5,771 nucleotides of DNA from Gemmatimonadota bacterium (GTDB taxonomy: Bacteria; Gemmatimonadota; Gemmatimonadetes; Palauibacterales; Palauibacteraceae), in NCBI GenBank assembly GCA_013042495.1, contig JABDQB010000248.1, positions 1-5,771 on the forward strand. The letters run 5' to 3'. The notes under the pieces are model-generated. The model was not told where the DNA came from and ran no database searches. It saw nothing but the letters and a program-made list of their open reading frames with translations. The position numbers and the translations under genes were made by a program. Below, piece after piece: positions 1 through 5,598 of this stretch (position 1 is its first letter; each line of letters begins with the position of its first letter).

Positions 1-1
1 G

Positions 2-148
2 CTCCACACGGAGCCGCTCTTCGTCTTACTCGGTACCTTCACTGGCTTCGGAGCGGGCTTCTACAGCATGTACCGGCACCTCGTGCTGGACCGGAGCGAC
101 GAGCTCCGGGGCGGCGAGGAGCGCGACCCGGACGGAGGGGCGGAGTGA
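2..148 (+). CDS. atpZ: AtpZ-like Fo accessory membrane protein, 3' end only (partial)
   Basis: Only the last 48 codons are present; the gene enters from the left edge. The fragment reads through TEPLFVLLGTFTGFGAGFY and then SMYRHLVLD, followed by a charged, acidic tail (RSDELRGGEERDPDGGAE) and TGA. A Pro-led hydrophobic helix with several glycines, ending in GFxxxYR, is the typical end of the second transmembrane hairpin of AtpZ proteins (the AtpZ/AtpI, or AtpQ, family). Known role of the family: small two-helix membrane proteins encoded ahead of Fo genes, proposed to act with AtpI in Mg2+/Ca2+ transport or in Fo assembly. Its stop overlaps the GTG start of the next gene (GTGA), so the two are probably translationally coupled. 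The identification rests on one helix plus position in the operon. Frame and stop are certain; the name is probable. Confidence 0.75.
   Translation, partial: LHTEPLFVLLGTFTGFGAGFYSMYRHLVLDRSDELRGGEERDPDGGAE
134..140 (+). promoter_or_regulatory. Shine-Dalgarno site deciding the GTG start of atpI
   Basis: GGAGGGG lies four bases before the GTG at 145, inside the end of the upstream reading frame. Together with the GTGA stop/start overlap it supports the non-ATG start. The spacing is slightly short. Confidence 0.6.
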
Positions 149-513
149 AACGCTCCGGGTACCTGTGGCTGACCCTGGCATTAGCGGCCGGCGGAGTCGT
201 CGCAGCGAGCGTCGGAGGACATCCGGCCATGCCCGTTGCCGCCGGCGTCGGGATCGCCTGGATCGTGCAGGCGGTTTCGTTCTGGCACCTCGCCGCCGGT
301 CTGGAGAGCGGCGAGCGGATCACCAGCGTATGGGTGACAGGGATGGCGAGCCGGTTCGGGATCGGAGTTCTGGTCTGGGGGCTGGCGACGCTGGCGGGCG
401 CGCCCGTGCGGGTGGTGATGATTGGGTACGGGCTAGCGCTGGTTGTCTTCCTGTTGCTGGAGGCGGGCTGGCTGGCGGTGACGACGGCGGACCGAACGGT
501 ACGCAGGACATAG
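145..513 (+). CDS. atpI: AtpI-like protein, four-helix membrane protein of the ATP synthase operon
   Basis: A 122-residue, very hydrophobic protein with four likely membrane helices at about residues 6-24, 29-52, 62-84 and 88-113, and a short basic C-terminus (DRTVRRT). Size, helix number and position between atpZ and atpB match AtpI, the poorly conserved accessory protein of F1Fo operons. In other bacteria AtpI helps assemble or stabilise the c-ring and has been linked, with AtpZ, to Mg2+ uptake. R70 lies inside the third helix and W63 near its start; polar residues in such a helix may matter functionally, but that is inference. The GTG start is chosen because it overlaps the upstream stop (GTGA) and follows a purine-rich GGAGGGG four bases earlier. 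No ATG gives a better full-length product. Sequence alone is too divergent to prove the family, so the name leans on context. Confidence 0.8.
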   Translation: MKRSGYLWLTLALAAGGVVAASVGGHPAMPVAAGVGIAWIVQAVSFWHLAAGLESGERITSVWVTGMASRFGIGVLVWGLATLAGAPVRVVMIGYGLALVVFLLLEAGWLAVTTADRTVRRT

Positions 514-526
514 ATCGGGAACACGG

Positions 527-1528
527 ATGATCGCAGGACTGGCAATCACATTGATCGGCCTGGCGCTGGGCGCTCCGCAGGAGCACCTGGCTGCGGAGGC
601 CGACCACGCCCCCGCGGCCGTCGAACAGGCGGCGGACGCTGCCGCCGTGGACCAGCACGCCGGCGAAGAAGAGCATGCCGAGGAGTGGGGCACCGAGACC
701 ATGATCCACCACATCGTGGATTCCGAGGTACTCGAGATCGGCCCGGCTTCGATCAGCCTGGAGCCTCTGAGCATCCCTCCCGTCCACGTGGGTCGGTTCG
801 AGATCGATCTGTCTCCGACCAAGCACGTCGTCTTCCTGATGCTGGCCAGCCTGCTGACCATCCTCACGGTCGGCCTGGCGGCGAGGCGCGCCAACCGCAC
901 CGACTCCGGTCGAGAGGCGCCACGCGGAATACTCAATGTCTTCGAGGCCTTCTACCTGTACCTGCGGGATGACGTCGCTCTGGCCAACATCGGTCACGGG
1001 GGGGAAAAGTTCGTGCCCTACGTGGTGACACTGTTCTTCTTCATCCTGTATGCCAATCTCCTCGGATTGATTCCGCAGGGAGCTTCGGCGACCGGTAACA
1101 TCTCGGTCACCGCGGCTCTCGCCATCATTTCGCTGATCGTGGTCGAGGTGGCCGGCTACAAGGCCCTGGGTGCTAAGGGGTACCTGGGAACGATCTTCTA
1201 CGTCCCCAAGGGGATCCCGGCATTCATGAAGATCGTGATGCTGATCATCATGACCCCGGTGGAACTCATCGGTAAGGTCGCGAAGCCGTTCGCGCTTGCC
1301 GTGCGGCTCTTCGCCAACATGACGGCCGGCCACTTCGTGCTGCTCTCGTTGCTCGGCCTGATCATCGTCTACGGAGGATTGTCAGCCACCGGCGCTGCTG
1401 CGATCACCGGTTCGCTGGCCCTCGGACTGTTCGTGATGTTCCTGGAGATCTTCGTTGGTTTCCTCCAGGCGTATATCTTCACCGCGTTGACCGCGGTGTT
1501 CATCGGCCTGATCCGGCACGCGCACTGA
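527..1528 (+). CDS. atpB: F1Fo ATP synthase subunit a
   Basis: This is the stator membrane subunit that forms the two ion half-channels against the c-ring. The protein has 333 residues, longer than the roughly 230-270 of many homologues, because of an N-terminal extension. That extension has a signal-like hydrophobic stretch (residues 1-16, ending LALGA), then an Ala/Glu/His-rich acidic stretch to about residue 55, then HHIVDSEV. Membrane helices follow at about 98-119, 163-183 and 190-212, with a long C-terminal pair from about 232 to 328. The key motif is KPFALAVRLFANMTAGH (253-269). R260 is the essential arginine (E. coli R210), E246 matches E. coli E196 and Q314 matches Q252. The E. coli E219/H245 pair appears swapped as H269/E307, as in many other a subunits. 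The ATG lies 13 bases after the atpI stop with no clear Shine-Dalgarno, so coupling is likely. A start at M59 would lose the leader and seems less likely. Confidence 0.97.
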   Translation: MIAGLAITLIGLALGAPQEHLAAEADHAPAAVEQAADAAAVDQHAGEEEHAEEWGTETMIHHIVDSEVLEIGPASISLEPLSIPPVHVGRFEIDLSPTKHVVFLMLASLLTILTVGLAARRANRTDSGREAPRGILNVFEAFYLYLRDDVALANIGHGGEKFVPYVVTLFFFILYANLLGLIPQGASATGNISVTAALAIISLIVVEVAGYKALGAKGYLGTIFYVPKGIPAFMKIVMLIIMTPVELIGKVAKPFALAVRLFANMTAGHFVLLSLLGLIIVYGGLSATGAAAITGSLALGLFVMFLEIFVGFLQAYIFTALTAVFIGLIRHAH

Positions 1529-1581
1529 GCCGGCGGCCTGCGGTTGCTGACAACAGGGATCCGGAAGGCTAACCCGGAAAT

Positions 1582-1597
1582 TCAAGGAGACCCTTGA
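1582..1597 (+). promoter_or_regulatory. Small hairpin enclosing the atpE Shine-Dalgarno
   Basis: TCAAGG (1582-1587) and CCTTGA (1592-1597) are perfect reverse complements separated by the tetraloop AGAC. The 5' arm holds the first part of the atpE ribosome binding site and the 3' arm ends on the A of the ATG. The stem is only six base pairs, four of them A-U, so it may be transient. It could act as a weak brake on initiation or be neutral. The inverted repeat is seen; any function is inference. Confidence 0.4.
1584..1590 (+). promoter_or_regulatory. Strong Shine-Dalgarno of atpE
   Basis: AAGGAGA, six bases before the ATG at 1597, is the most canonical ribosome binding site in the window; most other genes here have weak or short ones. 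It also decides the start: a TTG at 1594, directly before the ATG, would sit only three bases from it. A strong site fits the need for many c subunits per complex. Confidence 0.85.
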
Positions 1598-1854
1598 TGT
1601 TCAACATGCTCGCTCTTCTACAGGACACGGCCGGCGTCACCGGCGACGTGGGCGCTGGCCTGGCCATCATCGGCGCGGCCGGTGTGGTCATCGGCGCCGT
1701 AATCGGAATCGGCCGGATCGGCGGCCAGATGGCCGACGCCATGGCTCGGCAGCCCGAGGCTGCGGCCCAGATCCAGACGGGTTCGATCATCCTCGCGGCC
1801 CTGATCGAGGGCGCGGCTCTGTTCGCGCTCGTGATCGCCGGCTTCATCAAGTAA
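1597..1854 (+). CDS. atpE: F1Fo ATP synthase subunit c (rotor ring proteolipid)
   Basis: An 85-residue helical hairpin; several copies form the rotor ring that carries ions past subunit a. Helix 1 (about 18-45) holds the glycine-rich packing stretch IGAVIGIGRIGG. The polar loop is ARQPEA (50-55), which contacts gamma and epsilon. Helix 2 (about 61-83) is SIILAALIEGAALFALVIAG, with E71 as the ion-binding carboxylate. The residues after the glutamate are G-A rather than the Ser/Thr of Na+-binding rings, so H+ coupling is expected. R40 in helix 1 looks odd beside E. coli (Ile30), but GIGRIGG is familiar in Bacteroidota/Chlorobiota-type c subunits and serves as a lineage hint. A short N-terminal lead (MFNMLALLQDTAG) precedes helix 1. 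The ATG is preferred over the TTG three bases upstream because of Shine-Dalgarno spacing. Flanking gaps of 68 and 69 bases are the longest in the window. Confidence 0.97.
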   Translation: MFNMLALLQDTAGVTGDVGAGLAIIGAAGVVIGAVIGIGRIGGQMADAMARQPEAAAQIQTGSIILAALIEGAALFALVIAGFIK

Positions 1855-1868
1855 GACCTCTGCAACCG

Positions 1869-1893
1869 TGTCGTCGGCACCTGGCCGGCGACG
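1869..1893 (+). promoter_or_regulatory. Intercistronic RNA hairpin after atpE
   Basis: TGTCGTCGGC (1869-1878) can pair with GCCGGCGACG (1884-1893) across a five-base ACCTG loop. This gives ten base pairs, two of them G-U, mostly G-C. No U-run follows, so it is not a classic intrinsic terminator, and atpF starts 30 bases later in the same direction. A likely role is to protect the 3' end of an atpE-containing processed mRNA, or to cause partial termination, so that c is made in excess. The pairing is seen; the role is inferred. Confidence 0.55.
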
Positions 1894-1923
1894 GGTCTGC
1901 GGGATCAAAGAAGCGGGACAGGG

Positions 1924-2481
1924 ATGAGAATCTGGCGAATGGCAGGGCCGATGGCGCTGCTTCTCGTGGCCCCGGCACCGCTGTGGGCCGCGGAGGGAGG
2001 CGTGTTGTCGATCAACGCCGGCCTCACAATCTGGACGTGGGTGCTCTTTCTGCTCACACTCGGGATCCTATCGTGGAAGGCCTTTCCGGCCATCGCCAGG
2101 GGACTCGAGACGCGGCAGGCAGGTATCCAGGCGGCTATCGATTCGGCTCGGGAAGACCGGGACGAGGCGCGGCGGCTGCTGGATGAGCACCAGAGGCAAC
2201 TGGACCAGGCGCGGCGGGAGTCCAAGGACATCCTGCAGCAGGGCCGGGAAGCCGGCGAGCGGCTGCGCGAGGAAATCCTGGCGCAGACACGAAAGGACAA
2301 CGAGGAGATGCTCGAGCGGGCCCGCAGGGACCTGGCTCGCGAGAAGGACGATCTGCTCGAGTCCGTCCGCCGTGAAGCCGTGGATCTCGCGCTGAAGGCC
2401 GCTGAGAAGCTGGTGCGTGAGAACCTGGACGACGATGCGAACCGCCGCCTGGTCCACGACTACATAGCGGAGATGGAATGA
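1924..2481 (+). CDS. atpF: F1Fo ATP synthase subunit b (peripheral stalk)
   Basis: A 185-residue protein that, as a dimer, forms the stator stalk tying Fo to the top of F1. Residues 1-23 look like a signal peptide or an extra helix (basic MRIWR, hydrophobic core ALLLVAPAPLWA, then AEGG). The membrane anchor is about 33-51 (GLTIWTWVLFLLTLGILSW). From about residue 56 to 165 it is a highly charged, uninterrupted helix rich in Arg/Glu/Ala/Leu, as expected of the right-handed coiled coil. The C-terminus LDDDANRRLVHDYIAEME matches the usual delta-binding end. Only one b gene is present, with no b', so a homodimer is expected. An N-terminal signal-like segment on b occurs in several lineages, and it places the N-terminus in the periplasm if cleaved. 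The ribosome site is weak (purine-rich AGCGGGACAGGG). The stop overlaps the atpH start (ATGA). Confidence 0.95.
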   Translation: MRIWRMAGPMALLLVAPAPLWAAEGGVLSINAGLTIWTWVLFLLTLGILSWKAFPAIARGLETRQAGIQAAIDSAREDRDEARRLLDEHQRQLDQARRESKDILQQGREAGERLREEILAQTRKDNEEMLERARRDLAREKDDLLESVRREAVDLALKAAEKLVRENLDDDANRRLVHDYIAEME

Positions 2482-3041
2482 GCCGCATGGCAGTCGCCCG
2501 CAATTACGCGGACACGCTGCTGGCACTGGCTGACCGCACCGGCGACGCGGAGACCTGGCTGGGGTACCTCGACGAGGTATCCGCCCTGTACCGGGGCGTG
2601 CCCTCGTTCCGGGCGTTCCTGGAAACGCCGCGTGTGACGCTGGCCGACAAGCGGGACGTGATCCGGACCGTGTTCGACGATCGGTATCCGGAGGCGTTCG
2701 TTCGCTTCGTTCTGGTGGTGCTGGAAAAGCGTCGGCAGTCGCTGTTGCCGGAGATCGAGACGGCCGCTCGCGAGCTGCTGAACGAGCGCATCGGCCGGGT
2801 GCAAGCGGATGTGACCATGACCGTCGATCCGGACCCCGAGCTTCGGTCCGAGATCGAGACGGCTCTGGGCAAAGTCCTGGGCCGTGAAGTGACGGCCGAC
2901 TTCCGGCGCGACCCGCGCCTGGTCGGCGGAATGATCGTGCGAGTGCAAGACCGCGTCATGGATGGATCGGTGCGGCGACAGCTGCAGTTGATGCGCCGGG
3001 CGCTCATCGAAGACGCCGGATCAGCCGGACCCACTGGCTGA
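2478..3041 (+). CDS. atpH: F1Fo ATP synthase subunit delta (OSCP)
   Basis: A 187-residue soluble stator protein that caps F1 by binding the alpha N-termini and joins them to the end of the b stalk. The N-terminal helical domain shows ARNYADTLLALA (7-18), then FRAFLETPRVTLADKR (44-59) and FVRFVLVVLEKRR (74-86), all in family positions. The C-terminal domain carries the most diagnostic stretch, DPRLVGGMIVRVQDRVMDGS (145-164), followed by VRRQLQLMRRAL. Length is normal, with a short Gly/Pro tail (GSAGPTG). The ATG overlaps the atpF stop by ATGA and has GGAG five bases before it. The next in-frame ATG, at 2487, is poorly spaced from that site. The overlap implies coupled translation of two partners that touch in the complex. 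Confidence 0.95.
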   Translation: MSRMAVARNYADTLLALADRTGDAETWLGYLDEVSALYRGVPSFRAFLETPRVTLADKRDVIRTVFDDRYPEAFVRFVLVVLEKRRQSLLPEIETAARELLNERIGRVQADVTMTVDPDPELRSEIETALGKVLGREVTADFRRDPRLVGGMIVRVQDRVMDGSVRRQLQLMRRALIEDAGSAGPTG

Positions 3042-3069
3042 CTACATAGACTCAGGGACTGGACAGGCA

Positions 3070-4680
3070 ATGCCCACGTCAGACGCAACGCTCCGCGCGG
3101 GCGAGATGAAGAAGGCGCTCCTCGAGCAGATCGACCACTACGAGGAAGACCTGAAGCTCGAGGAAGTCGGAGAAGTCCTCGAGGTGAAGGATGGGGTGGC
3201 CCGCATCTGGGGTCTCTCCTCCGCCGTGGCCAACGAGATGCTCGAGATCGAATCCTCCGAAACCGGTGAACTGGTCACCGCGCTGGCACTGAACCTCGAA
3301 GAGGACAACATCGGCGCCGTGGTGATGGGCGACTACCTGCAGCTCAAGGAGGGCGACTCGGTCCGGCGCACGGGCCGTGTGCTCGAGGTCCCGGTGGGCC
3401 CTGACTTCCTGGGCCGCGTGGTCAGCCCGCTCGGAGAGCCCCGCGACGGCAAGGGCGCCATCAAGTCGGTAGGGACGATGAAAGTCGATCGCAAGGCGCC
3501 GGGCATCGTGTATCGGCAGCCCGTGAAGGAGCCGCTGCAGACCGGCATCAAGGCGATCGACTCCATGATTCCGATCGGCCGGGGTCAGCGGGAGCTGATC
3601 ATTGGAGACCGGCGTACCGGCAAGACCGCCATCGCGATCGACACGATCATCAACCAGCGCGGCGGAGACGTGGTGTGCGTCTACGTCGCGATCGGCCAGA
3701 AGGCCTCGACGGTAGCGTCCGTGGTCGATCGCCTGGAGCAGGAAGGCGCCATGGACTACACGATCGTCGTGGCGGCGAACGCGTCCGACCCGGCGACCCT
3801 GCAGTACATCGCGCCATACGGTGGCTGTGCGCTCGCCGAGTACTTCATGTACAAGGAAGGTCGCCACACGCTCGTGATCTACGACGACCTCTCCAAGCAG
3901 GCCGACGCGTACCGGGAGGTTTCCCTGATCCTCCGGCGGCCGCCGGGCCGGGAGGCGTTCCCGGGCGACGTGTTCTACCTGCACAGCCGACTGCTCGAGC
4001 GGGCCGCCAAGGTCAGCGAGGATCCCAAGGTCATCGAGGCTCACCCCGATCTCGAGAAGCCGGGTGGCTCGCTGACGGCGCTTCCGATCATCCAGACGCA
4101 GGCCGGAGACGTGTCGGCCTATATCCCGACAAACGTGATCTCGATCACCGACGGTCAGATCTTCCTCGAGAGCGATCTCTTCTACTCGGGCGTGCGACCG
4201 GCCGTAAACGCCGGAATATCGGTGTCCCGGGTAGGTGGCTCGGCCCAGATCAAGGCGATGAAGAAAGTGGCGGGAAGCCTGCGGCTCGATCTCGCACAGT
4301 ACCGGGAACTGGAGGCGTTCGCCCAGTTCGGGTCCGATCTCGACGCGGCGACGCAGCGCCAGTTGGCGCGAGGCGAACGCACCGTCGAAATACTCAAGCA
4401 GGGTCAGTACAGGCCCCTGCCCGTCGAAGAACAGGTGATGGCGATCTTCGCCGGAACCCAGGGTTACCTGGACGATCTCGACGCACCCAAGATCGGTGCC
4501 TGGGAGGCCAGTTTCTACGAATACATGCGATCCGCTCACCCGGGAATCGGCGCCGCGATTCGCGACGAAAAGGTGATCAGTGACGAGACGGAAGGGAAGC
4601 TCCGGGACGCGATCGAAGCGCACAACAGACTGTTCCGCACTTCGTCGGCGGAAGATCTGGCCGCGACAGCGGTTGGCTGA
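3070..4680 (+). CDS. atpA: F1 ATP synthase subunit alpha (non-catalytic nucleotide-binding)
   Basis: A 536-residue protein that alternates with beta in the F1 hexamer, binds a structural nucleotide and supplies an arginine finger to the beta site. The N-terminal delta-binding helix is at 10-28 (AGEMKKALLEQIDHYEEDL), followed by the beta-barrel from about 30 to 110. The P-loop GDRRTGKT is at 179-186 (K185, T186), where most alphas have Gln at residue 182. The Walker B end LVIYDDL is at 268-274. RRPPGREAFPGDVFYLHS (289-306) is the standard alpha signature. The family signature PAVNAGISVS is at 377-386, directly followed by R387, the arginine finger (E. coli R376). The C-terminal helical domain runs from about 393 to the end. 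LPIIQTQAGD at 338-347 has Gln where Glu is usual. The ribosome site is weak (GGACAGG); a start at M13 is possible but would remove the start of the delta-binding region. Confidence 0.98.
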   Translation: MPTSDATLRAGEMKKALLEQIDHYEEDLKLEEVGEVLEVKDGVARIWGLSSAVANEMLEIESSETGELVTALALNLEEDNIGAVVMGDYLQLKEGDSVRRTGRVLEVPVGPDFLGRVVSPLGEPRDGKGAIKSVGTMKVDRKAPGIVYRQPVKEPLQTGIKAIDSMIPIGRGQRELIIGDRRTGKTAIAIDTIINQRGGDVVCVYVAIGQKASTVASVVDRLEQEGAMDYTIVVAANASDPATLQYIAPYGGCALAEYFMYKEGRHTLVIYDDLSKQADAYREVSLILRRPPGREAFPGDVFYLHSRLLERAAKVSEDPKVIEAHPDLEKPGGSLTALPIIQTQAGDVSAYIPTNVISITDGQIFLESDLFYSGVRPAVNAGISVSRVGGSAQIKAMKKVAGSLRLDLAQYRELEAFAQFGSDLDAATQRQLARGERTVEILKQGQYRPLPVEEQVMAIFAGTQGYLDDLDAPKIGAWEASFYEYMRSAHPGIGAAIRDEKVISDETEGKLRDAIEAHNRLFRTSSAEDLAATAVG

Positions 4681-4693
4681 GTCTGCTGAGTCT
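4676..4693 (+). repeat. Perfect tandem duplication of a 9-mer across the atpA stop
   Basis: GCTGAGTCT occurs twice back to back (4676-4684 and 4685-4693). The first copy contains the atpA stop TGA (4678-4680). The duplication keeps frame, so a second in-frame TGA falls at 4687-4689. This looks like a small slippage event in the spacer and gives a tandem stop. The repeat is certain; biological meaning is doubtful. Confidence 0.7.
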
Positions 4694-4706
4694 GGCGAAC
4701 CCCACG

Positions 4707-4720
4707 CACTCGAACGAGTG
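4707..4720 (+). repeat. Short inverted repeat in the atpA-atpG spacer
   Basis: CACTCG and CGAGTG are perfect reverse complements separated by AA, folding most plausibly as a five-pair stem with a GAAC loop. It lies nine bases before the atpG ATG, in the place where a ribosome binding site would be, and no good Shine-Dalgarno is visible there. It has no U-run, so it is not a terminator. It may be chance in a 49-base spacer. Confidence 0.35.
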
Positions 4721-4729
4721 AACGGATAG

Positions 4730-5596
4730 ATGGCGAAGGCGAGGGACATAGGAAGGCGGATGCGTTCCGTCCAGAGCACGCGCAAGATCACGCGCACCAT
4801 GGAGATGGTCGCGACATCGAAATTGCGTCGTGCTCAGTCACGGGTGCGAGAGGCGCGGCCGTTCGCAGAGCGTCTGACATCGGTGGTCGAAAACCTTGTG
4901 ACCCCCGAGCTGGCCGAGCTCGAGCCGCTGCTCAGGCAACCGGACCGGATCCGGCGCGCCGCCGTGATTCTCGTCACGAGCAACCGGGGATTGTGCGGGG
5001 CCTTCAACGTGAACCTCATTCGCAAGGCTCGTGAGCTTCTGGCCGAACTGAAGGCGTCGGACGTCGGTACTGAATTCCACGTGATCGGCAAGAAGGGCAT
5101 CAGCTACTTCCGGTTTCGAAATGTAGAACTGGCGACTGCGCGCAAGGATATCAGCGACAGCCCTACGCCCGATGACGCCCGAGGCCTGATCGATCCACTC
5201 GCGGCGCGTTTCGTCAGCGGGGATCTCGACGCGGTATATGTCGTTCACGCCGAATTCAAAAGCGTGATGAGCACGCCGCCGATTACCCGGCGACTCCTCC
5301 CGGTGTACGTGCCCCAGGAGCGACCCACGCGGGAGCCCTATTACATACTCGATCCGTCGGCCGACGCGATTCTCGCTCAACTGCTGCCCCTCCACCTCCT
5401 GAGCTCGACCTATCGAGCGCTGGTGGAGAACGCGGCGGCCGAGCAGGGAGCGCGTCGCACCGCGATGAAGAGTGCGACCGACAACGCGGACGATTTCCTC
5501 ACGACTCTCCGCAGGCAGTTCAACCGTGCCCGGCAGCAGGAGATCACCAGCCAGCTGGCTGAGATCATCGGCGGGGCCGAGGCGCTGAAGGGATAG
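4730..5596 (+). CDS. atpG: F1 ATP synthase subunit gamma (central rotor shaft)
   Basis: A 288-residue protein whose N- and C-terminal helices form the coiled-coil axle inside the alpha/beta hexamer and whose globular middle sits on the c-ring. The N-terminus shows the classic KITRTMEMVATSKLRRAQ (19-36). The Rossmann-like middle has SNRGLCGAFN (84-93) and the DAVYVVHAEFKS strand (167-178). The C-terminal helix includes ALVENAAAEQGARRTAMKSA (230-249), DNADD and RRQFNRARQQEITSQLAEII. At the C-terminal signature the usual IT-x-E reads ITSQ (272-275), so a conserved Glu (E. coli E275) is Gln. T273 and Q269 are kept. No cysteine-containing chloroplast-type redox insertion is present. The ATG follows a 49-base spacer with a poor ribosome site, and atpD begins two bases after the stop. 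Confidence 0.97.
   Translation: MAKARDIGRRMRSVQSTRKITRTMEMVATSKLRRAQSRVREARPFAERLTSVVENLVTPELAELEPLLRQPDRIRRAAVILVTSNRGLCGAFNVNLIRKARELLAELKASDVGTEFHVIGKKGISYFRFRNVELATARKDISDSPTPDDARGLIDPLAARFVSGDLDAVYVVHAEFKSVMSTPPITRRLLPVYVPQERPTREPYYILDPSADAILAQLLPLHLLSSTYRALVENAAAEQGARRTAMKSATDNADDFLTTLRRQFNRARQQEITSQLAEIIGGAEALKG
5588..5593 (+). promoter_or_regulatory. Shine-Dalgarno of atpD
   Basis: AAGGGA lies five bases before the atpD ATG, inside the last codons of atpG (LKG). It is one of the better ribosome sites in the window and supports this start. Confidence 0.65.
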
Positions 5597-5598
5597 CA

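Noticed and set aside
320..1333. A 337-codon open frame on the - strand opposite atpI and atpB
   Set aside because: Low-complexity charged translation with no domain, fully antisense to well-identified genes; a GC artefact.
1560..1578. TCCGG/CCGGA inverted repeat upstream of atpE
   Set aside because: Only five pairs with a nine-base loop in GC-rich DNA; not distinguishable from chance.
1594..1596. TTG as the start codon of atpE
   Set aside because: The adjoining ATG at 1597 has better spacing (six bases) from AAGGAGA; the TTG is only three bases away from it.
1714..1716. Arg40 in the first helix of subunit c as a unique charge in the membrane
   Set aside because: GIGRIGG is a familiar form of this segment in Bacteroidota/Chlorobiota-type c subunits, so it is a lineage trait rather than an anomaly.
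1807..1809. Possible Na+-coupled rotor
   Set aside because: The ion-binding E71 is followed by Gly-Ala, not the Ser/Thr ligand of Na+-type rings; H+ coupling is the simpler reading.
2751..2863. A 14-base direct repeat GAGATCGAGACGGC in atpH (2751-2764 and 2850-2863)
   Set aside because: Both copies are in frame and encode EIETA in helical segments; the flanks do not match, so convergence by codon bias is more likely than a duplication.
3675..4583. A 302-codon + strand frame inside atpA
   Set aside because: An out-of-frame shadow of atpA with an Arg/Gly/Pro-rich translation and no family resemblance.
3079..4800. A 573-codon open frame on the - strand opposite atpA
   Set aside because: It mirrors the GC-rich codon pattern of atpA, its translation is Arg/His/Asp/Leu-rich without recognisable domains, and atpA is unmistakable on the other strand.
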